From Chromatiaceae bacterium (GTDB lineage: Bacteria; Pseudomonadota; Gammaproteobacteria; Chromatiales; Chromatiaceae), in assembly GCA_016880695.1 (NCBI GenBank), contig JAEHCY010000011.1, forward strand, positions 1-10,539: a stretch of DNA of 10,539 nucleotides, written 5' to 3'. Below the pieces are notes generated by a model. That model had not been told where the DNA came from. It did no database searches and was given only the letters and a program-made list of their open reading frames with translations. The position numbers and the translations under genes were made by a program. How positions within the stretch are numbered: the first letter of the stretch is position 1; each line of letters begins with the position of its first letter. Below are positions 6,779 to 10,539 of this stretch, piece after piece.

Positions 6779-6800
6779 GAAACCCGCTTCGGCGGGTTTC
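6779..6800 (+). terminator. intrinsic terminator after the A-type gene
   Basis: GAAACCCGC (6779-6787), TTCG tetraloop, GCGGGTTTC (6792-6800): a 9-bp perfect stem with the very stable UUCG loop, followed by TT, 26 bases past the stop codon. It ends the rubredoxin / DUF5063 / A-type transcript. The stem is AAA/TTT-flanked, so it could also act in the reverse direction. Confidence 0.85.
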
Positions 6801-6904
6801 TTGCATCTGGGACCCCCGGTGCTCGGTGGTCCAATGCGTTGCCTGAAGGCAGCGGCCTGCATCGAGGATGGGTGAGGGGGGCACATCTTGCCCTTGCTGC
6901 TTTC

Positions 6905-6932
6905 TTGCCTTTTGGCTGCTTCGACTTATGAT
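6905..6932 (+). promoter_or_regulatory. sigma70-type promoter of argC
   Basis: TTGCCT (6905-6910), 16-base spacer, TATGAT (6927-6932). The -35 matches 4 of 6 and the -10 matches 5 of 6. The start point would be near 6940, leaving a leader of about 28 bases. I see no obvious ArgR box. Confidence 0.55.
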
Positions 6933-6967
6933 AAAACACTCATTTTACATGGCCACGGGCAAGCGAT

Positions 6968-7999
6968 ATGGTCAAGGTCGGCATCGTAGGGGGTACGGGG
7001 TATACCGGTGCTGAGTTGTTGCGGCTGCTGGCGAAGCATCCCCAGGCCCAAATAGGGGCCATCTCCTCGCGCACGGAGGCGGGCCGAGCAGTGGCGGAGC
7101 TGTTTCCGAATCTTCGGGGTTATCTGGACCTGGAGTTTAGCGAGCCGGATGCCGCCCCCTTCGGTGACTGTGACCTGGTGTTCTTTGCCACACCCAACGG
7201 GACCGCCATGCGCATGGCGCCGGCGCTTCTCGATGCGGGTGTGCGGGTCATCGATTTGGCGGCAGACTTTCGTCTGAAAAATGTCGAGGCTTGGGAGCAC
7301 TGGTACGGCATGCCCCATGCCTGTGGGGACCTGGTTGCGGAGGCGGTTTACGGTTTACCCGAGCTCCACCGAGAAGCGATCAAGGGTGCCCGCCTCGTGG
7401 CCAATCCGGGATGCTACCCCACGGCTGTGACGCTCGGTTTCCTGCCCCTGTTAGAGGCGGGCGGCGTCGATCTCGGGTATCTGATCGCCGATGCAAAATC
7501 CGGCCTCAGTGGTGCGGGGCGTAAAGCCGCGGTGGGCAGCCTGATGGCGGAGGTGGGGGAGAGCTTCAAGGCCTATGCGGTCACCGGGCACCGTCATCAT
7601 CCCGAGATCCGGCAGACCCTGTCCACCATCGCCGCTGCCGAGGTCGGTCTGTCCTTCGTACCCCATCTTGTGCCCATGATCCGGGGCATCGAGGCGACCC
7701 TCTATGCGCGCCTCTTGGGGTCGCCTGTGGATCTGCAGCTTCTCTATCAACGGCGTTTTGCCGCGGAACCGTTCGTGGATGTACTGCCGGCGGGGTCCCA
7801 TCCGGAAACCCGCTCGGTCCGTGGCGGCAACCTCTGCCGTATCGCCGTTGCCCAGCCCCTCGGGGGTGGAGTGGTGGTGATCCAATCGGTCATCGACAAT
7901 CTGGTGAAAGGTGCGGCGGGACAGGCGGTCCAGAATATGAACCTCATGTTCGGTCTGGACGAGGCGATGGGTCTCGACCTCATCGGGCTGGCGCCCTAG
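6968..7999 (+). CDS. argC: N-acetyl-gamma-glutamyl-phosphate reductase
   Basis: Reduces N-acetylglutamyl phosphate to the semialdehyde with NADPH, the third step of arginine synthesis, in the cytoplasm. The 343-residue protein has normal length for the long (type 1) ArgC. Motifs: nucleotide loop GGTGYTG (8-14), FFATPNG (72-78), active-site cysteine C149 in [17 protein letters not shown] (178-187), HRHHPEI (208-214) and [15 protein letters not shown] (311-325). The ATG start fits the family; the upstream ribosome binding site is weak (GGGCAAG). It has its own promoter and a hairpin after the stop, so it is probably transcribed alone. In Pseudomonas argC also lies near erpA and tyrZ. Confidence 0.97.
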   Translation: MVKVGIVGGTGYTGAELLRLLAKHPQAQIGAISSRTEAGRAVAELFPNLRGYLDLEFSEPDAAPFGDCDLVFFATPNGTAMRMAPALLDAGVRVIDLAADFRLKNVEAWEHWYGMPHACGDLVAEAVYGLPELHREAIKGARLVANPGCYPTAVTLGFLPLLEAGGVDLGYLIADAKSGLSGAGRKAAVGSLMAEVGESFKAYAVTGHRHHPEIRQTLSTIAAAEVGLSFVPHLVPMIRGIEATLYARLLGSPVDLQLLYQRRFAAEPFVDVLPAGSHPETRSVRGGNLCRIAVAQPLGGGVVVIQSVIDNLVKGAAGQAVQNMNLMFGLDEAMGLDLIGLAP

Positions 8000-8017
8000 A
8001 CGAGGGTGTCGGTGGAA

Positions 8018-8043
8018 GGCCCCCCGCAGGCTTGCGGCGGGCC
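8018..8043 (+). terminator. hairpin terminator candidate after argC
   Basis: The arms 8018-8028 and 8033-8043 pair through 10 base pairs with one C-C mismatch and a GGCT loop, starting 18 bases after the argC stop. It is very stable, but no U-tract follows, so it may act as an end-protecting hairpin or a Rho-assisted terminator. Confidence 0.5.
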
Positions 8044-8278
8044 CGCATGAAGGCGTTACCGATGCGTTTTCGTGACCTCTCGGTGGTAGAAAGCGAGCTT
8101 AGGCCGCGATCGTTTCGCACGGGAACGCCTGATCGTCGAAGTTAAACCAAAGTCGGCAGATACTGCCCGTCCGCCATCGGTCGGTTCGACTGGCGGATTC
8201 GAGGTGCCGTAACCCCGGATTTGCAGTGGGATAGGACCCATCCTCGTCGGCTGGGGTTCCCCGGTAGCCCGTGGCGAA

Positions 8279-8303
8279 TTCTTGATAAAGGCGCTAGGGA
8301 AAA
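8279..8303. promoter_or_regulatory. possible IscR type 2 binding site
   Basis: The recalled type 2 pattern WWWWCCxYAx7TRxGGWWWW fits 13 of its 16 specified positions. The right half TAGGGAAAA (8295-8303) is perfect, while the left half TTCTTGATA (8279-8287) lacks the CC and one W. It covers the -35 and spacer of the erpA promoter, where binding would repress. E. coli erpA is an IscR target. No iscR gene is in the window. Confidence 0.35.
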
Positions 8304-8310
8304 CCATAAT
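8282..8310 (+). promoter_or_regulatory. sigma70 promoter of erpA
   Basis: TTGATA (8282-8287), 17-base spacer, CATAAT (8305-8310). Both hexamers match 5 of 6 consensus positions at ideal spacing. Transcription would begin near 8317, which excludes the GTG at 8319 as a normal start and supports the ATG at 8352. Confidence 0.75.
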
Positions 8311-8351
8311 ACGGTGAAGTGGTTGGGCACTGCACATTTGGCGACAGACTC

Positions 8352-8702
8352 ATGAACATACAGACATTCGAAACGGCACCTGTGATCTTTACCCCTGCCG
8401 CAGCGAGGAAGGTCGCGGATCTGATTTCCGAAGAAGGCAACCTCGACCTGATGCTGCGCGTTTACATTCAAGGCGGCGGATGCTCGGGGTTTCAGTACGG
8501 CTTCACCTTTGACGAAAGCGTCCAGGACGGGGACACTGAGGTGATCACCGACGGCGTTAAGCTGTTGGTCGACCCGATGAGCATGCAATACCTGATGGGT
8601 GCAGAGATTGACTACGCCGAGGGGTTGCAAGGGGCTCAGTTTGTGATCCGAAACCCAAATGCCACCACCAGTTGCGGTTGCGGGTCATCGTTCGCGGTCT
8701 GA
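8352..8702 (+). CDS. erpA: A-type iron-sulfur cluster insertion protein ErpA
   Basis: Carries Fe-S clusters from the assembly scaffold to apoproteins, notably enzymes of isoprenoid synthesis (IspG/IspH) and respiration. The 116-residue protein has normal length. The three cluster-binding cysteines are present: C44 in [11 protein letters not shown] and C108/C110 in SCGCGSSF at the C-terminus, close to the E. coli positions. [11 protein letters not shown] (78-88) is typical of the family. I use the ATG at 8352; an upstream GTG would add 11 residues but lies at the predicted transcript start. The ribosome binding site is poor. It has its own strong promoter and an IscR-like site. Distinct from the longer, Cys-rich paralog at 6381-6752. 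Confidence 0.95.
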   Translation: MNIQTFETAPVIFTPAAARKVADLISEEGNLDLMLRVYIQGGGCSGFQYGFTFDESVQDGDTEVITDGVKLLVDPMSMQYLMGAEIDYAEGLQGAQFVIRNPNATTSCGCGSSFAV

Positions 8703-8995
8703 TTGAGCCAACGGCAACGCAGCGCGGTAAGTTGCCCGCGCGGATCGCCGGAAAACCCAGATCGAGGTGGTCCGATGCGCGCACGGTGGCGAGCGTGGGC
8801 CGTCTCCGGGTAGCGGAACCGTCCGTCCGAGCGTTTGTCGCGCAGTCGGTGAGTGCGGCTCTGTGGTCAAATCGAAGGGTCGCGCGAGGGTTGCCTGTTT
8901 CGGCGGGGCGTTGAGCATAACCCTCTGACACTGCGAGATTCCCGTTCTCCCTCGGCGGCTGTCGAGAGGGGTTTGTAGAAGCACGGGGTAGGGAA
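8703..8995. other. erpA-tyrS intergenic region
   Basis: About 293 bases with no convincing gene. Just after erpA two overlapping hairpins compete: GGCAAC/GTTGCC (8713-8718 with 8731-8736) and GCGCGG/CCGCGC (8722-8727 with 8736-8741). A poor candidate tyrS promoter is TTGCCT (8891-8896) with CATAAC (8916-8921), but the 19-base spacer is long. In Pseudomonas, as I recall, anmK and a peptidase gene lie in this interval; neither is present here. Confidence 0.5.
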
Positions 8996-10201
8996 ATGAT
9001 TGAACCATCCGAGGCGTTTGGCCTCATCCGCAGGGGCACGGAGGAGATCCTCCTGGAGTCGGACCTGCGGAAGAAGATGAGCCGTGGGAAGCCGTTGCGG
9101 GTCAAAGCCGGCTTCGATCCCACAGCGCCCGATCTGCACCTAGGGCACACGGTCCTGATCAACAAACTGCGGCAGTTCCAGGAACTTGGTGATGAGGTGC
9201 TGTTCTTGATCGGAGACTTCACCGGGATGATCGGTGATCCGACCGGGAAGAGCACGACGCGCCCGCCCTTGACCCGGGACGAAGTGCTGGACAATGCGAA
9301 GACCTACGAGGAGCAGATCTTCAAGATCCTCGATCCGGAAAAGACCCTGGTTGTTTTCAACTCGAGCTGGATGGGTGAGATGGGTGCGGCAGAGCTCATT
9401 CAGCTCGCGGCACGGCATACGGTGGCCCGTATGCTCGAGCGGGAGGATTTCAGCAAGCGCTACAAGAATGGTCAGCCAATCGCCATTCACGAGTTCTTGT
9501 ACCCCCTGGTACAGGGGTACGACTCGGTGGCCCTCAGGGCAGACGTTGAGCTCGGCGGAACGGACCAGAAGTTCAATCTGTTGGTGGGGCGACAGCTCCA
9601 GGAGAGCTACGGTCAAGAGCCCCAGGTGGTCATCACGCTGCCGATTCTCGAGGGCCTCGACGGCGTGCAAAAGATGTCGAAGTCGCTGGGCAACTACATT
9701 GGCATCACTGATCCTCCAGAGGAGATGTTCGGTAAACTGATGTCCGTATCCGATGACCTGATGTGGCGGTACTTCGAGCTCCTGAGCTTTCGGTCGCTCT
9801 CCGACATCGAGGGTTGGCGGCGGGAGGTCGCGGCGGGCGCGAACCCACGCGATGTCAAGTATCGCCTTGCGGAAGAGATGGTCGAGCGCTTCCACGGTCG
9901 GCGGGATGCCGAGCGAGCGAAGGAAGGGTTCATCGCCCGATTTCGGCAGGGTGCCCTGCCCGAGGACATTCGGAGTGTGCGGCTCGTGGCATCGGAAGGG
10001 GGGCTTCCCCTGGCAAGCCTGTTGAAAGCGGCCGGTTTGGTGGCGAGCACTTCGGAAGGTTTGCGGATGATCGAGCAGGGGGCGGTGCGGGTCGATGGGG
10101 AGCGGGTGGAGGATCGTGGGCACCAGTGCGCTCTGGGGACGACCCACGTCTACCAGGTTGGGAAGCGACGGTTCGCCAAGGTGGCGGTCCAGGTGGGGTA
10201 G
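8996..10201 (+). CDS. tyrS: tyrosyl-tRNA synthetase (TyrZ type)
   Basis: Attaches tyrosine to tRNA-Tyr in the cytoplasm. The 401-residue class I synthetase shows HLGH (48-51, the HIGH motif), [14 protein letters not shown] (186-199, tyrosine site) and KMSKS (226-230), followed by a C-terminal S4 RNA-binding domain around residues 337-375 ([10 protein letters not shown] to [10 protein letters not shown]). HLGH with KMSKS and this length fit the TyrRS-Z subfamily (HAMAP type 2), called tyrZ in Pseudomonas, rather than the E. coli form with KFGKT. The ATG has TAGGGA just upstream at short spacing. It sits directly before an rRNA operon, as tyrZ does in Pseudomonas aeruginosa. Confidence 0.97.
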   Translation: MIEPSEAFGLIRRGTEEILLESDLRKKMSRGKPLRVKAGFDPTAPDLHLGHTVLINKLRQFQELGDEVLFLIGDFTGMIGDPTGKSTTRPPLTRDEVLDNAKTYEEQIFKILDPEKTLVVFNSSWMGEMGAAELIQLAARHTVARMLEREDFSKRYKNGQPIAIHEFLYPLVQGYDSVALRADVELGGTDQKFNLLVGRQLQESYGQEPQVVITLPILEGLDGVQKMSKSLGNYIGITDPPEEMFGKLMSVSDDLMWRYFELLSFRSLSDIEGWRREVAAGANPRDVKYRLAEEMVERFHGRRDAERAKEGFIARFRQGALPEDIRSVRLVASEGGLPLASLLKAAGLVASTSEGLRMIEQGAVRVDGERVEDRGHQCALGTTHVYQVGKRRFAKVAVQVG

Positions 10202-10218
10202 GTAGGGGGCGACGGGTT

Positions 10219-10237
10219 CCCCGGCCCTTTTTCGGGG
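10219..10237 (+). terminator. hairpin after tyrS
   Basis: CCCCG (10219-10223) pairs with CGGGG (10233-10237) around a 9-base loop that contains TTTTT; outer GGG (10214-10216) and CCC (10241-10243) can add pairs across a small internal loop. It begins about 17 bases past the stop. The T-run lies in the loop rather than after the stem, so efficiency is uncertain. Confidence 0.4.
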
Positions 10238-10270
10238 TGGCCCATGCCGTCGGCTGGATTTGGTGAGCGC

Positions 10271-10298
10271 TTGACGTTGTCGGCGAAGCGTCCATAAT
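10271..10298 (+). promoter_or_regulatory. rRNA operon promoter P1 (upstream)
   Basis: TTGACG (10271-10276), 16-base spacer, CATAAT (10293-10298); 5 of 6 matches in each hexamer. It lies 93 bases upstream of the second promoter, like the tandem promoters of E. coli rrn operons. A small palindrome CGGCC-TCA-GGCCG (10312-10324) lies between them. Confidence 0.6.
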
Positions 10299-10363
10299 CC
10301 TTCTCAGGATCCGGCCTCAGGCCGTGGGTTCGCGCAGGTCAAGCAGAGATCCGTCGCCGCCCC

Positions 10364-10391
10364 TTGACACTCCAGTAGGTGTCGTTAGAAT
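10364..10391 (+). promoter_or_regulatory. rRNA operon promoter P2 (main)
   Basis: A perfect -35 TTGACA (10364-10369), 16-base spacer and TAGAAT (10386-10391), followed by a GC-rich discriminator (AGGCGG). This combination is typical of stable-RNA promoters under stringent (ppGpp) and growth-rate control. The start point should be near 10398. Confidence 0.85.
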
Positions 10392-10397
10392 AGGCGG

Positions 10398-10539
10398 TCT
10401 TCCCTGAGCGAAGGGGGGCGAGTTCTTTAACAATCAGGTTCAGGTAATTTGTGTGGGTGCTCCGTCGATTGGGCAGTGATGGCTCAAGAGATATCGGCGA
10501 GCACTTTCAGAGATTCCATTTGAGAGTGTAAGTCGAGCC
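10398..10539 (+). other. 16S rRNA precursor leader (partial rRNA operon)
   Basis: After boxA the sequence continues with stretches seen in gammaproteobacterial pre-16S leaders: GTGTGGGTGCTC (10451-10462) and CTCAAGAG (10483-10490), which have E. coli counterparts in the same order. This leader normally pairs with sequence after the 16S to form the RNase III processing stem. The mature 16S start (AGAGTTTGATC region) is not reached, so the gene itself begins just beyond the right edge. Confidence 0.8.
10399..10433 (+). promoter_or_regulatory. rrn antitermination site (boxB-like hairpin and boxA)
   Basis: boxA is GTTCTTTAACAA (10422-10433), nearly the E. coli rrn boxA core. It is preceded by a 7-bp hairpin, CTTCCCT (10399-10405) with AGGGGGG (10412-10418) including two G-T pairs, in the boxB position. 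This is where NusB/NusE and associated factors load to allow transcription through the untranslated rRNA operon. Confidence 0.8.

Larger units (their letters stand above)
8000..8351. other. argC-erpA intergenic region
   Basis: A 352-base gap. It holds a likely end hairpin for argC (8018-8043), a series of small palindromes at 8155-8243, and the erpA promoter (8282-8310). The best palindromes are GGCAG-ATA-CTGCC (8155-8167) and a longer one at 8170-8197: TCCGCCA pairs with TGGCGGA, with an inner GTCG/CGAC. No credible reading frame is seen; the minus-strand open frame here is a shadow. Confidence 0.55.

Noticed and set aside
8319..8351. upstream GTG start of erpA
   Set aside because: It lies at the predicted transcription start of the strong promoter at 8282-8310, and the ATG at 8352 gives the standard ErpA length.
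8672..8914. 80-codon plus-strand open frame after erpA
   Set aside because: It starts inside erpA in another frame, has no ribosome site, and its translation is Arg/Ser/Ala-rich without family resemblance.
9140..10147. 335-codon minus-strand open frame
   Set aside because: Antisense shadow of tyrS, which has all catalytic motifs; the minus product has no recognisable motif.

Overview
The window reads as a stretch of core chromosome from a GC-rich gammaproteobacterium, most likely of the Chromatiales/Ectothiorhodospiraceae type or a relative. The reasons are the grouping of thiD-thiE-hemL beside a rubredoxin gene, the argC-erpA-tyrS order leading into an rRNA operon (close to the Pseudomonas arrangement as I recall it), a TyrZ-type tyrosyl-tRNA synthetase, and a gammaproteobacterial rrn leader at the right edge. 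No transposase, phage gene or CRISPR array is visible. The placement is inference from gene content and order; the 16S gene itself lies just outside the window.

Layout. Positions 1-376 hold no convincing gene but carry three palindromes and two short sequences resembling integron core sites. Positions 377-5120 are a minus-strand operon, in transcription order thiD (thiamin pyrimidine kinase), thiE (thiamin phosphate synthase), hemL (glutamate-1-semialdehyde aminomutase) and a large membrane protein fusing DedA, PAP2 and LssY C-terminal domains. thiD and thiE overlap by ATGA, thiE and hemL are 9 bases apart, and hemL and the membrane gene 41 bases apart. A 411-base divergent region (5121-5531) separates this operon from plus-strand genes: a 56-residue rubredoxin, a DUF5063 protein, and an unusual A-type (HesB/IscA-like) protein with a Gly/Cys-rich tail, closed by a clear intrinsic terminator at 6779-6800.

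Further right, argC (arginine biosynthesis) and erpA (Fe-S carrier) each have their own promoter. The erpA promoter overlaps a sequence resembling an IscR type 2 site. After a gene-poor stretch comes tyrS, then tandem promoters, a boxB/boxA antitermination signal and the leader of a 16S-23S rRNA operon that runs off the right edge.

Functionally this is housekeeping metabolism: thiamin and tetrapyrrole synthesis, iron-sulfur and rubredoxin biology, arginine synthesis, tRNA charging and ribosome production. I do not see a clear new multi-gene system. The most unusual items are the A-type protein with a C-x2-C tail in place of the usual C-x-C, its run with rubredoxin and DUF5063, and the membrane fusion whose phosphatase motifs look degenerate.
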